Source of the DNA: a virus
DNA length: 64,000 nt
IMG/VR virus record: IMGVR_UViG_3300026382_000002
Coordinates: 64,001-128,000 of that record
Reading direction: 5' to 3' (one strand)
A model generated the notes under the pieces. That model was not told the origin of the DNA and did no database searches. It saw only the letters and a list, made by a program, of their open reading frames with translations. Below are positions 18,895 through 27,323 of this stretch, in pieces (the first letter of the stretch is position 1; every line of letters begins with the position of its first letter). The position numbers were made by a program, and so were the translations under genes.

Positions 18895-19740
18895 TTATAA
18901 TTGTGTTTTTTCTACTAAAACGTTTTTAAGGTCAAGTATTTTGAAATAAAATTGTAAATCCTGAGTTGTTCCGGTATAGTTAGGCGGAATGTAAAAAGTA
19001 ATATCAAATCTTATTGCATTCGCAGTACCGGTGCTCATAGATATAAGTCTAGGAACAATGTCATTTGCTTGAATTTCATCGTTATCATCATTAGGGTAAG
19101 TATATGCCCAGAAGTCTTTTATATACCATCCATGAGGGATTCTGTCTCCATTGCTCCAAAGCATAAATCTATCAGGATGTGGGTCATCGTCCCCATAAAC
19201 ATCTCTTCTTGTCATTATAATTTCTTTAGTAGGGTCGTCCGGGTCTCTTCTGGCAGCTCTAAAATATCCTGCTTCTTCGTTTGTAGATGTTGACCATCCA
19301 AATTTATATTCACCTACGTTAAAATTACACCAAAATACATCGTCGCCTTCTTCTGATAGCTTGTAATCACTGCTGCTATTATAATAGAAATTTCCTACTG
19401 GATTTTGAGGGTTGATTTCAAACAAGTCTTCTTCATCTGGAGCTGTTACTTTTACTTCTTTTACAAAATCAATAAAAGGTACATATTTAGTATTTCCTTG
19501 CCCATCATCTTCAGGTTTAACAAGCGTCCATAGAAGTGTATCGCCTTCAGCTAAAGTAATTTTTGTTCTTGTGTACTTTTGTGTTGCAGGGTCATAATCA
19601 TCCCATCCACCCAGATAAAATGTCAACACCTGCTCTTGTTGGTTAACCGAGTTTAGAGAAACTTTCAAGTCTCCAGCTACCAATTCATAGTTTAAATCAG
19701 GGTCTTTAAAGAGTTTAAAGCCATAGTCTTGTAAAGCCAT
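18895..19740 (-). CDS. Short paralogue of the fibre/baseplate family, 281 aa
   Basis: First gene of the leftward virion operon, downstream of a TATAAT at 19772-19777. It carries the canonical N-terminal module YGFKLFKDPDLNYEL plus LTFYLGG, and a C-terminal block ending in FYIPPNYTG and LQFYFKILD. Compared with the adjacent 229-residue paralogue it has an acidic insert near residues 100-150 (EEGDDVFWCNFNVGEY). Probable minor tail or baseplate protein. Confidence 0.55.
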   Translation of the reverse strand: MALQDYGFKLFKDPDLNYELVAGDLKVSLNSVNQQEQVLTFYLGGWDDYDPATQKYTRTKITLAEGDTLLWTLVKPEDDGQGNTKYVPFIDFVKEVKVTAPDEEDLFEINPQNPVGNFYYNSSSDYKLSEEGDDVFWCNFNVGEYKFGWSTSTNEEAGYFRAARRDPDDPTKEIIMTRRDVYGDDDPHPDRFMLWSNGDRIPHGWYIKDFWAYTYPNDDNDEIQANDIVPRLISMSTGTANAIRFDITFYIPPNYTGTTQDLQFYFKILDLKNVLVEKTQL

Positions 19741-19764
19741 TAGTTTTCCTTTCTGTTAAATTAA

Positions 19765-19805
19765 CTAGCATATTATATCATAAAAATTTCGTTATAATTA
19801 AACAA
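19765..19805. promoter_or_regulatory. Divergent promoter pair between leftward virion genes and rightward operon
   Basis: The 78-base gap holds TATAAT on the minus strand (19772-19777, context TATGATATAATATG) and TATAAT on the plus strand (19793-19798, context TTTCGTTATAATTA). The two hexamers are 15 bases apart, so polymerases would compete or a regulator could switch between directions. No clear -35 boxes. Confidence 0.6.
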
Positions 19806-19818
19806 AAAAAGGTTTTAA

Positions 19819-20004
19819 ATGGAACTGTTGAAGAAGGTAGCTTCCACAAGAAGAAAAAGACCACACGGTATTATGTACTATCATAACAGAAGAAAAGAGC
19901 TTGGACTGCCGTCAAGAAAAATGACAACAATGGAGTATTTAAAATACAAAAAGGTATTCAAAAAAGCCAGACGTAACTATAATCATGTAAGAGGGTACAA
20001 CTAA
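19819..20004 (+). CDS. Very basic 61-aa protein with capsid-targeting-like N-terminus
   Basis: Begins MELLKKVASTRRKRPHG: the LLKKVAS peptide matches the N-terminal tags on several leftward genes, followed here by a strongly Arg/Lys-rich body with no acidic cluster. A small basic DNA-binding protein delivered into the head is plausible (inference). An AAAAAAAGGTTTTAA site precedes the ATG, and it is the first gene of the rightward operon. Confidence 0.55.
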   Translation: MELLKKVASTRRKRPHGIMYYHNRRKELGLPSRKMTTMEYLKYKKVFKKARRNYNHVRGYN

Positions 20005-20005
20005 T

Positions 20006-21610
20006 ATGGAACTTAACTGGGGGTTTTTTAAAGATGCATGGCTAATAGACCCGGCTCCGACAAACATTCCCATAACTTTCGAAGAGCACCCCACAGGTTT
20101 TGTTATCAATCCTCAAACTTTAACACTATATTTCGGAGCGAATCCGACATATGTATGGGGTGAAGGAAAGCTATACCATGAAACTATTTTTGCCAACTTA
20201 GGTTTTGTAATTGTACCGTTTTTTTACGATAGACCTGGTTATGAATTTATAAAAAAATTCAGCGTCACAGTCAATGAAGATGCCGACTGGCTTGGAAAAC
20301 CTTCAACCATATATAAGGTTGGTAGAGTTAATCTTAAAAAAATGATTAAATCATATATTAAAAAATTTTACGGCGTTGGGGATTTAGCCGACAAAATTAC
20401 ATTTAAACGTGGTGACCCTTCCACAGATTTAATTAAAGCTGACGACGACGCCATTAAAGCACTTTATACACCTAAATTAACACCCATATTTTCGTCAACT
20501 GACGATTTGGTTTCAAAAACAAATGTTGTATGGTTCTCTACTATGCACAACAGAGGCGATTCTATATATGAGGCTGTTTCAAAAAGTTATTGGAATGTAG
20601 AAACACCGTTTGATAAAATTTATTTTCAACAGGGTATATACGAAAATGTTCTGGCCTTAAAAAATGCAAGACTTGATATAACTAATCAAATGTCAGCTGC
20701 GTGTGACGACTCTAGCGGATTTACGATATGTTTTAAGTTACCAGCAGGCTTTAAAGAAGGAACTCTCATTGATTATGGACACACAGATAACAGTGGTTTT
20801 AGAATCGATGTCCTTGCGGCAGGTATTGATGTATATATAAACGGCATTAAATATCACGCTGCACACAATTTAAGTTTTAAGCAAGCAAATGCTGTATGGG
20901 TTTATGTGAAATATGGAGATGGGATATATGTTCATATAAACAAAGAATTAATTTATTTAAGAGATTTGAATTTATCTGGTGTCAATAAAACAGATAATGC
21001 ACCGGCGTATATATCAGGCCTATCTCTAACAAATCGATATGTGGATACAGGAAACGTCGAAGAACTTGGAATATTTAAGGGAGAGGTTGATACCGATGTA
21101 ATGTTATCATATTTGTCTTTTGACCCTATAGTTCCAAACAATAAAACAATCACAACTACCAACAACGATATTCCTGTAATAGTTAACGATTTAACATTTT
21201 CAGTTCCGGCTGCGGTTATGATACCAAACACGTATGTTTCTTCTACACAAAAGTCTAAGACAATTCCTTTTGAGAAATTTTATATAGGGGATACAAATTC
21301 AAATATTGAAGAAGGAAAATATGAGAGCGAACCCAATTTAGATGGAGTTAAAATATACATACCTGAAAATTTTAACTTTTATAATGCTTTAGGACATCCT
21401 GATGCAGGACTCGATGATACGACCACTAATTGTTTTATGATTAAAAAACTTTCATCTGACTCTCATATTCCGTTAAAGATATATATGGAATTTCAGATTC
21501 CAAAATGGTGGACTAAAGATATGACTTTAAATATGCAGCTCAAACTTTTACCTGTCGATAAAATGATATGGTATCATTACAAAAAATTCAAAACTGGAGA
21601 ATGGTTATGA
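20006..21610 (+). CDS. Fibre/baseplate-type paralogue with LamG-like centre, 534 aa
   Basis: The N-terminus (WGFFKDAWLIDP then LTLYFGANPTY) is a divergent copy of the shared module. Residues about 190-380 look like a LamG or concanavalin-like sandwich (ALKNARLDITNQMSAA, GFTICFKLPAGF, DVYINGIKYHAA). The C-terminal segment IPLKIYMEFQIPKWWTKDM matches the final block of the shorter leftward paralogues. It is the only member transcribed rightward. The stop overlaps the next start as ATGA. Confidence 0.5.
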   Translation: MELNWGFFKDAWLIDPAPTNIPITFEEHPTGFVINPQTLTLYFGANPTYVWGEGKLYHETIFANLGFVIVPFFYDRPGYEFIKKFSVTVNEDADWLGKPSTIYKVGRVNLKKMIKSYIKKFYGVGDLADKITFKRGDPSTDLIKADDDAIKALYTPKLTPIFSSTDDLVSKTNVVWFSTMHNRGDSIYEAVSKSYWNVETPFDKIYFQQGIYENVLALKNARLDITNQMSAACDDSSGFTICFKLPAGFKEGTLIDYGHTDNSGFRIDVLAAGIDVYINGIKYHAAHNLSFKQANAVWVYVKYGDGIYVHINKELIYLRDLNLSGVNKTDNAPAYISGLSLTNRYVDTGNVEELGIFKGEVDTDVMLSYLSFDPIVPNNKTITTTNNDIPVIVNDLTFSVPAAVMIPNTYVSSTQKSKTIPFEKFYIGDTNSNIEEGKYESEPNLDGVKIYIPENFNFYNALGHPDAGLDDTTTNCFMIKKLSSDSHIPLKIYMEFQIPKWWTKDMTLNMQLKLLPVDKMIWYHYKKFKTGEWL

Positions 21611-21789
21611 CCGAAAAGGTAATCATTATTGGAATGGGTCTAATTTTATTTGGATTATATCTGCTTATGATACAACACGAATTTTTCTCTAAAACAGTCT
21701 TAGGGTATATCGGTCTATTTTTTACAATTGTTGGCTGTATTAATATTGCTGAATTATTATACAATTTAATTGTATTTGTTATAAAATAA
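21607..21789 (+). CDS. Small membrane protein, 60 aa
   Basis: Two hydrophobic helices (VIIIGMGLILFGLYLLMI and a C-terminal segment around LFFTIVGCINIAELLYNL). The start is the ATG in the ATGA overlap, with GGAG upstream. The ATG at 21568 would lie far inside the previous gene. A holin-like or ejection-related role is possible but not supported beyond size and topology. Confidence 0.55.
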   Translation: MTEKVIIIGMGLILFGLYLLMIQHEFFSKTVLGYIGLFFTIVGCINIAELLYNLIVFVIK

Positions 21790-21808
21790 TTTCAAGTAAA
21801 GGATTGTA

Positions 21809-22468
21809 ATGGGCAAATTTAAACAAGAACACGTTTCATATGGAGACGAAAAATTATATAAACAGTTACAAAAAGCAGACGAAACCGCTGAAAAATACTT
21901 CAATTTAAAAAACAAAGAGAAATGGTTAAATAGAGCTAGAAAGGCAGCAAGACCTTTAGCTTACGGAACAACAGCTATAGGGGCATTGGCTACAATAGGG
22001 TATTTAGTTAATGACAATAACGAGGAATTTAAAGGAAGTGATGAGCAGTGGAATAAATTAATGGAGAAGACAAGTAGTTTCAAAGACGAGACATCATATC
22101 GTGTAGCAGCTGCAATGATGAAACTAAATAGAGGTGAACCTCTGTCTAAAGCAGATAAAGCTGCATTACAAATAGCTAAACCATTTAAATCTTATGATGA
22201 ATACTTAAAAGCGTTAAACGATTATTGGAAACAAAAACGGTATGCAAGACAAGCTGATGGGACAGATTTTGTATCTTTGAATGAAAATAGGGTTAAATAT
22301 AATTATCATACAATGAAAGACAATATTCCTGGTTTAAAACAAAAGGTTAAAAACCATAAACAGCACTTAAGGAACTCTGCGCTTATTGCAACACCTGGAA
22401 TTGTAAGTATAGGCGCTGTAAGATATCTAACTAACAGAGAAGAAAACAACAAAAAAAAGAAAGAATAA
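21809..22468 (+). CDS. Basic helical protein with two glycine/alanine-rich helices, possible internal virion protein
   Basis: The 219-residue Lys-rich protein has hydrophobic small-residue segments near residues 55-70 (YGTTAIGALATIGYLV) and near 190-205 (ALIATPGIVSIGAVRYL), with a hydrophilic helical middle. The same layout is found in the leftward candidates with K-x-[AS] peptides. The N-terminus (EKLYKQLQKADETAEK) has only a weak match to that peptide. Last gene of the rightward operon. Confidence 0.5.
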   Translation: MGKFKQEHVSYGDEKLYKQLQKADETAEKYFNLKNKEKWLNRARKAARPLAYGTTAIGALATIGYLVNDNNEEFKGSDEQWNKLMEKTSSFKDETSYRVAAAMMKLNRGEPLSKADKAALQIAKPFKSYDEYLKALNDYWKQKRYARQADGTDFVSLNENRVKYNYHTMKDNIPGLKQKVKNHKQHLRNSALIATPGIVSIGAVRYLTNREENNKKKKE

Positions 22469-22490
22469 TAAAGGCGTTAACTTTATTATT
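22464..22490. terminator. Terminator-like hairpin between convergent genes
   Basis: A 10-bp inverted repeat AATAATAAAG / CTTTATTATT with a 7-base loop sits immediately after the rightward operon, facing the leftward genes. The stem is AT-only apart from the inner pairs, so it would be weak. It could serve both directions. Confidence 0.45.
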
Positions 22491-22534
22491 CAAACAGACT
22501 CTGGCTTTCAGCGAACTGTACCCCTTCTCTTCTT

Positions 22535-22720
22535 TTAGCTTAAAATTTTGTGCTCAAATCTAGGTTTTGAAAATACCCTATTAGGCTCAACTTCTTCTAT
22601 AATAAGTTCAGGTTTAGATATGCAACAGTCTTTTTTATCCCTCTTACCTATTATACACTCAAACATTCGCGTCACTTCTTCATAGGAAACTGGTTTAGCT
22701 GTTATTTTAATTTTCCTCAT
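22535..22720 (-). CDS. Hypothetical protein, 61 aa
   Basis: Not recognised. Short basic protein with a CC pair (KKDCCISKPE). AGGGAGAAATGTTAAA precedes the ATG, so its ribosome site lies in the end of the preceding small gene. Last gene of the leftward cluster. Confidence 0.45.
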   Translation of the reverse strand: MRKIKITAKPVSYEEVTRMFECIIGKRDKKDCCISKPELIIEEVEPNRVFSKPRFEHKILS

Positions 22721-22721
22721 T

Positions 22722-22883
22722 TTAACATTTCTCCCTATCTTTATTTTTAATGTTTTTGTTGGAGTTTCTTTTCTTATATTCTTTTTCAGTCCATTCTTTT
22801 AATCCCGGATTAAAATCCAAAGGATAAAAAGCTGGAAAACCTATCAAATGTAAGGCTTTTTCTTTTGTTTGTTTTTTTTTCAT
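22722..22883 (-). CDS. Hypothetical protein, 53 aa
   Basis: Short Lys-rich reading frame beginning MKKKQTKEKALHLIGFPAF and ending DREKC. It starts in an ATGA overlap with the stop of the 395-residue gene and stops two bases before the next ATG. The tight packing on both sides supports it as a real gene. Function unknown. Confidence 0.5.
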   Translation of the reverse strand: MKKKQTKEKALHLIGFPAFYPLDFNPGLKEWTEKEYKKRNSNKNIKNKDREKC

Positions 22884-24067
22884 TTTAACAACCTTTTTAA
22901 CGCTCTTGGTGCAGCTTTTTTCACTCTTTCCATTAAGGAGAGTTTTTTGGAAATTGATGGTTTATTACTTGTTGGTATATTTTTACTCTGGTTAGGCGTT
23001 TCGTCTTTAAAATCTAACCCGTACATCTTACGTGATGTTTCATAAAGCGATTTCTTTTCATTGATAATATTTTTTATCTGGTCTGGTTCGAAAATTCTCT
23101 CTGGAACTTTGCTTGCCGGAGATGTTTTTATAACATTAATTGTTCTCTTCCCGATATCAAACTTTTCTCTGTTACGCATCACATCTCTATCTATTTTTTT
23201 TGCATCCCCTGCTCTCTTGCCAGTCATATAGGGGTCTCTACCCAAAACTCTTTTTAAGTAGTTCCTTTCATCTGTAACATCTCTTAACGCAAGCAAACCA
23301 GCTGAATTTATTCCGTATACATCTTTCAGCTTATCTCTATAAGGGATTTTTGATATTGCATCAGCCTCATTTAATAAAACCTTTGGAGATACATGTAACC
23401 CAACCGTAGAATGCAAATCAGGTCTTTTCCCCTCTAGGTATTCTTTAAAAATATGTAAAGCTCGTTTTTCAGATTCAGGGTGAAGACTGTATTTTGCAGA
23501 CAATTGCATCGCTTCAGCATTGTTTATATGTTTACCTTTTAATTCTTTTTGCATTTTTTCATACACCGGCCTATGCGCTTCGTAAAAATCCATCATTTCC
23601 AATTTATTTTTAGCAAGTGGAGATTTCGAGACCGGAGCCATCATCTGAGTAATTACATTTGGAGTTTTGTTTCCATAAAGAGCTTCGTTAGCTTCATGAA
23701 AATGGAAAATAGCATTATTTAACGCTTCGTATTTATTTTTAATATCTGATGGGTGTCTCGCAATTACCACTTTTTTCTCAGGGTCTGTATATGCGCTACC
23801 AAAATTGTTAGGATGATACCCATATTTTGCAGCAATTTCATTTGCTGTTAAAACACCGGGAATTTTTTTATTATTTGTATAATAAACTGTTCGATACCCG
23901 TTTTTATCAATTATGTTGTTAGCCCCTTTGTGAATACCGTCGACATACCTATCGACAGGCCTTATTATTTCCCTTTGTTTCAATTGGTTTAATGCCTCCT
24001 GAGACAATCTGCCGGCCTGCATTTCTTTAGTTATTCTATCCGCTGACAATTTAAGTAATGCGTTCAT
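22880..24067 (-). CDS. Hypothetical 395-aa protein with capsid-targeting-like N-terminus
   Basis: Begins MNALLKLSADRITKEM, a variant of the MKALxLLKxA peptide, followed by a basic hydrophilic protein of unknown family. The segment NAIFHFHEANEALYG contains HEANE, which looks like half a zinc-protease site, but no following His or Glu partner is clear. The C-terminus is Lys-rich (SLMERVKKAAPRALKRL). It overlaps the GapR-like gene by ATGA. Could be a head-internal protein or a processed enzyme. Confidence 0.5.
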   Translation of the reverse strand: MNALLKLSADRITKEMQAGRLSQEALNQLKQREIIRPVDRYVDGIHKGANNIIDKNGYRTVYYTNNKKIPGVLTANEIAAKYGYHPNNFGSAYTDPEKKVVIARHPSDIKNKYEALNNAIFHFHEANEALYGNKTPNVITQMMAPVSKSPLAKNKLEMMDFYEAHRPVYEKMQKELKGKHINNAEAMQLSAKYSLHPESEKRALHIFKEYLEGKRPDLHSTVGLHVSPKVLLNEADAISKIPYRDKLKDVYGINSAGLLALRDVTDERNYLKRVLGRDPYMTGKRAGDAKKIDRDVMRNREKFDIGKRTINVIKTSPASKVPERIFEPDQIKNIINEKKSLYETSRKMYGLDFKDETPNQSKNIPTSNKPSISKKLSLMERVKKAAPRALKRLLK

Positions 24068-24339
24068 TTTAAAGGCTCCACAACTTCTTCTACTGCATCC
24101 ATATACAATGTAAGTTCTTCTTCTTTTGATGGGGCTTTTTTTATATCTCTCAATCTTTTAATCGCTTTTCTTAACAACTCTACACTTAAACCCTGGTCTT
24201 TAACGTTTTTAAATATTTCTTTTTTTTGTTCTTTTAACGATTCTATTCTCTCATCTATGAGTTGAACCTCGTATGCAGCTCTTCTTAAAATCTCTTTTGC
24301 TTCATCTGCTGGTATTACTTGTTTGGTTTTTTTTGCCAT
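24064..24339 (-). CDS. GapR-like (DUF2312) DNA-binding protein
   Basis: Residues 25-85 fit the GapR/DUF2312 pattern: a coiled-coil opening IDERIESLKEQKKEIFKNV, then a glycine turn and LLRKAIKRLRDIKKAP, then acidic EEELTLYMDAVEEV. Known GapR proteins bind AT-rich overtwisted DNA as dimers or tetramers, and short versions are common in phages. At 91 residues the length is normal. Role in DNA organisation or replication is inferred from the family. Confidence 0.7.
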   Translation of the reverse strand: MAKKTKQVIPADEAKEILRRAAYEVQLIDERIESLKEQKKEIFKNVKDQGLSVELLRKAIKRLRDIKKAPSKEEELTLYMDAVEEVVEPLK

Positions 24340-24359
24340 ACTATATCCTTTGTCTTTTT

Positions 24360-24908
24360 TTATCTTAAACTACGCTGTAAAGCGTCCCTTACTCTATCCC
24401 ACTCTTTATTTTTTACTTCAAACATTGTATCCAATTTCACCTCTTTAACACCATCTCTATACCACTCTTGCATAAGTCGATGCACTCTATCAGTCATACT
24501 TCCACCTTTAATGTTGAATTTGTCAAAGTTTACAGCCAAATCCAAAGGTATTCCATAAAGTTCTTCAATTACATCATACTTCTTATCAAGTTTGGTGTTA
24601 GCTAACCCTGGATGCATAAAGTCCGAATTGTATATTTTCATAAATTCTTCTTCATTATCAATATTCTCAAGTAGTTTTTTTGCAAACTCTCTTTCACCTG
24701 CTACATAAGCTGATTTTGTTCCAATATCATCTTGCCAAGGAATATGTTGAGAATATGTTTTTTTCAAATGGTCGAAAAAGTCTGCTTCTTTTATCTTTGG
24801 CTTCGTAACCACTGACTTTGTCGCATTCATAGGTTTAAACTTGTTTAATAAACCTTTTTTTAAAGCATATCCACCTATGCCTAAAGTAGCAAGTCCAGCA
24901 CCAACCAT
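24360..24908 (-). CDS. Main part of a basic protein split from its N-terminal peptide by an in-frame UGA
   Basis: Starts MVGAGLATLGIGGYALKKG, a Gly-rich helix then Lys, just like the part that follows the K-x-[AS] peptide in neighbouring proteins. The frame continues upstream without other stops through one UGA codon into a 33-codon segment beginning MKALNLLLKTALPIN. No ribosome site is evident before the ATG at 24908. The rest is a soluble helical and acidic protein of unknown function. It may be a nonsense-disrupted gene or depend on readthrough. Confidence 0.55.
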   Translation of the reverse strand: MVGAGLATLGIGGYALKKGLLNKFKPMNATKSVVTKPKIKEADFFDHLKKTYSQHIPWQDDIGTKSAYVAGEREFAKKLLENIDNEEEFMKIYNSDFMHPGLANTKLDKKYDVIEELYGIPLDLAVNFDKFNIKGGSMTDRVHRLMQEWYRDGVKEVKLDTMFEVKNKEWDRVRDALQRSLR

Positions 24909-24911
24909 AGG

Positions 24912-25013
24912 TCAATAGTTATGCTTTGACTGTTGGTCAGTAGAATCTGTTCTGGAGTTCTGAATATTATTTATTGGCAATGCTGTTTTTAGTAAAAGAT
25001 TTAGTGCTTTCAT
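24912..25013 (-). CDS. N-terminal targeting-like peptide ORF, in frame with the next gene across UGA
   Basis: The 33-codon frame begins MKALNLLLKTALPINN, matching the shared tag exactly at MKAL, and ends at UGA. After that stop, CCT and the ATG of the downstream protein continue in the same frame. Its position, only nine bases from the neighbouring gene, and its tag strongly suggest it was, or is, the true start of a 217-codon gene. An AGGTTTACC site precedes the ATG. Confidence 0.5.
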   Translation of the reverse strand: MKALNLLLKTALPINNIQNSRTDSTDQQSKHNY

Positions 25014-25022
25014 TGGTAAACC

Positions 25023-25571
25023 TTATATACAACCATGTTCTTTTAGCAATCTATCAGCCCTGGCTACCAGGTCTTGATATCCGTGCTGTGCCGCTCTTAT
25101 TTTTGCAGCCTTAAGAAGTTTACAACTTACTTTACCTGTATTAGGATTAACTATAGGAAATTTTCTATCCTCTGGTCTAAGAAAAGCTTTTTTACCAAAT
25201 TTTTCATACAGTTTCTCTCTTGTGGAAGTTTTGTGAATTTTCTGTTTTAATGTTTTTCCAAATTTTAACGATTTTGGTGAATAAGGGTTTTGCTGACTTG
25301 CAGATTTGTTTAATTCAGGATTTTTCATATCTTCTAATTTTTTAATTAATCCTATTGTATAAGCTGCACCAGTTGCTCCAAGAACTGGCCCTGCTACACG
25401 GTGAGCAATTCTTGCCGTTTTGTAATCTTTATTTTTTAGCGCCCTTTCTTCAAGATAAGTAAGAGCCGGCCAAGCTCCAAACCCTCCAAGCATTATACCC
25501 ATAGTAGCTATATCAGACGGTTTCCTCTTTTTTTCTTTTTCTGCTATTTTATATAATAAACTCACAATCAT
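25023..25571 (-). CDS. Basic protein with capsid-targeting-like N-terminus and Gly/Ala-rich helices
   Basis: Begins MIVSLLYKIAEKEKKRKPS, the LLYKIA form of the shared tag. A Gly-rich hydrophobic segment follows (ATMGIMLGGFGAWPALTYL, residues 21-40) and a second lies at residues 58-76 (VAGPVLGATGAAYTIGL). The C-terminal half is strongly basic and contains QNPYSPKSLKFG. A processed, DNA- or membrane-binding internal virion protein is inferred. Confidence 0.55.
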   Translation of the reverse strand: MIVSLLYKIAEKEKKRKPSDIATMGIMLGGFGAWPALTYLEERALKNKDYKTARIAHRVAGPVLGATGAAYTIGLIKKLEDMKNPELNKSASQQNPYSPKSLKFGKTLKQKIHKTSTREKLYEKFGKKAFLRPEDRKFPIVNPNTGKVSCKLLKAAKIRAAQHGYQDLVARADRLLKEHGCI

Positions 25572-25712
25572 TCCTTATTTATTGTCTTCTAGTATAGTTT
25601 GAAATTAATCTATCCTATCTGGATATAATTCTTAACAGTCTTTTATTATTGATTATTTTATCCAAAATACTTGTTCTTGTCCAGTTAAATCAATTACTTT
25701 TACCAACTTTTT

Positions 25713-26807
25713 TCAAGAACATTTATTAACAGCCTTTGTCTTTTGAATTTCTTTTATTTTTTCTTCATCGTATTGGTTTACAATCATATCACAAAGCCCA
25801 CAACTCCAACATTCAAACTTGCAGTTTTTAGTTTTTTTTAGAAAAACGTCCAATAGTTTGGGTTGTTCAATTAAATATTCAAAATTAGAACCCTCGACAC
25901 CAACTCTTTCTTTTCCTGAGACATAATCTTCAACTATTCTCATAGACCCTTCAAATAGAGGCAAATCGGCTCTGCCATGCAATTTTATTATATCAACATA
26001 TTCTAAAAATCTATCATACTCTGACTTTAACGGAATAAAATTGGAAGTTCTAAGTCTGTCGCTCTCATATTGAAACCATAGAGAGCATGATTTAGAAGAT
26101 ATTAAATTATTAAAATATCCCTCGTTTTTGCTCTCTTCACTTTTCGCATTCCATATATAATGTTCATCCATTATAGGACATCTGCCTTTACAGGTTTCAT
26201 TTGCCAACAATGACACCTTTAACTCTCTTCCAAATTGTTTTTTAAAATTAGCTTTCATTTTCTTAATTTTCTTAAGGGTATCCTCGTCCCTCATCACATT
26301 TCTGTCTACATTAGTAATATCATATCCGGCTTCGCCCTGTTGCCATAAATCCTGCGCAAAGTATCTCCTTTGCAAAACAGTGTCTTTAAATTGTATTTCA
26401 GGATATTTAGCCTTATATTCACCCAATAGCATCCAGTGAGTAAACGGAACTTGTATCATATCTACACCCATAGCAATAAGCCTACTTAACAAATGCTCGA
26501 ATTCTTTCATTCTCCAAGAATCCGGACTTACAAAAACATTATTAAAAGTAGGGCATACCGATATACCGTATTTCTGTTTTATTAGCAGCGCTTTTCTTAC
26601 AACGTACTTATTTTTACTGTAAGCACTACCGCCCATAGCATCGCTATCGAATATATCGGTCTGATATGTGAAATATATATCATGTATCCAGTCTTTATAT
26701 TTTGCCACAAATGGTTCAAATACTTCTTTGAAGTATTCATCATCGTTAGCTGCACTGGGAAAAGGGATTTCAAATATTTTTTTGGGTTTTAAATCTTTGT
26801 TTGCCAT
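25713..26807 (-). CDS. U32-peptidase-like Fe-S protein, possible RNA-modifying enzyme
   Basis: The 364-residue protein has a TIM-barrel-like run (LLSRLIAMGVDMIQVPFTH, residues 105-123; DITNVDRNVMRDEDTLKKIK near 180) followed by LLANETCKGRCPIMDEHY near 225. The pattern N-x-x-C-x3-C-P-x4-H is close to the Fe-S region of U32-family proteins. Further cysteines lie at KSCS and at CKFECWSCGLC near the C-terminus. Family members TrhP and RlhA hydroxylate tRNA and rRNA, so the nearby tRNA cluster is suggestive. A radical-SAM-independent Fe-S enzyme of other function is possible. Confidence 0.55.
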   Translation of the reverse strand: MANKDLKPKKIFEIPFPSAANDDEYFKEVFEPFVAKYKDWIHDIYFTYQTDIFDSDAMGGSAYSKNKYVVRKALLIKQKYGISVCPTFNNVFVSPDSWRMKEFEHLLSRLIAMGVDMIQVPFTHWMLLGEYKAKYPEIQFKDTVLQRRYFAQDLWQQGEAGYDITNVDRNVMRDEDTLKKIKKMKANFKKQFGRELKVSLLANETCKGRCPIMDEHYIWNAKSEESKNEGYFNNLISSKSCSLWFQYESDRLRTSNFIPLKSEYDRFLEYVDIIKLHGRADLPLFEGSMRIVEDYVSGKERVGVEGSNFEYLIEQPKLLDVFLKKTKNCKFECWSCGLCDMIVNQYDEEKIKEIQKTKAVNKCS

Positions 26808-27118
26808 TTGTTATTACTCCTTGTTTTATTCTTCCAGATTATTATTACTTTTACCTCCGGAATTCCTTTATTGGTAGCAATTTCAGCATTTATCGTTTCA
26901 ATTAGTCTATCTATTTCTAATTCTTTTGCGTGAGAAAGAAACATTTTTCTTACATTATCTACAATAACGGAATTATGTTCAAAAACGTTTAATTTATGGT
27001 TAATTTTTATCATTCTAATCCGCTTTATTTCTATTACTTTTTCGTAATTTTCTCTTATTATTGATAACTCGCTTGGAACACTATTTGCAAATTCCACGTT
27101 CACTATTATTTCACTCAT
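26789..27118 (-). CDS. Hypothetical protein, 109 aa
   Basis: Not recognised. Alternating alpha/beta pattern (SEIIVNVEFAN, then a basic IEIKRIRMIKINHKL, then VKVIIIWKNKTR). Its end overlaps the start of the U32-like gene by 19 bases and contains that gene's AAGGAG site, so the two are translationally linked and may act together. Confidence 0.5.
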   Translation of the reverse strand: MSEIIVNVEFANSVPSELSIIRENYEKVIEIKRIRMIKINHKLNVFEHNSVIVDNVRKMFLSHAKELEIDRLIETINAEIATNKGIPEVKVIIIWKNKTRSNNKWQTKI

Positions 27119-27159
27119 CTATTACCTTTAAACTATACTATATATTGTAATGTTTGCTT

Positions 27160-27200
27160 TTAAAGAAGTATATCAAATTTATACGTAATTCCGTATATTT
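27160..27200 (-). promoter_or_regulatory. Promoter upstream of the U32-like operon
   Basis: Minus strand reads AAATTTGATATACTTC, with TATACT at 27168-27173, about 50 bases before the 109-residue gene. The surrounding sequence is strongly AT-rich. No convincing -35. Confidence 0.4.
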
Positions 27201-27227
27201 TTATTTATTTTCAATAAAAAAGCTCAC

Positions 27228-27317
27228 CTAAAAAAAAGAAGGGAGAAGAAGGAGAAATAAAATGGAAAAACTCAATGTGTTTTATAACGGGCGGACAGGC
27301 GTACATCCAAGCGGATG
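27228..27317 (-). ncRNA. Candidate small RNA with CU-rich tail
   Basis: Downstream of TTGACA (27347-27352) and TAATAAT (27324-27330) the minus strand gives a roughly 90-base transcript. It begins with a GC-rich hairpin (GCATCC GCTT GGATGT) and ends with CTCCTTCTTCTCCCTTC and eight T. There is no open frame of note on this strand. The tail is complementary to AGGAG ribosome sites. Transcription is predicted only; it could also simply be the 3' trailer of the tRNA transcript. Confidence 0.35.
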
Positions 27318-27323
27318 CAATAT

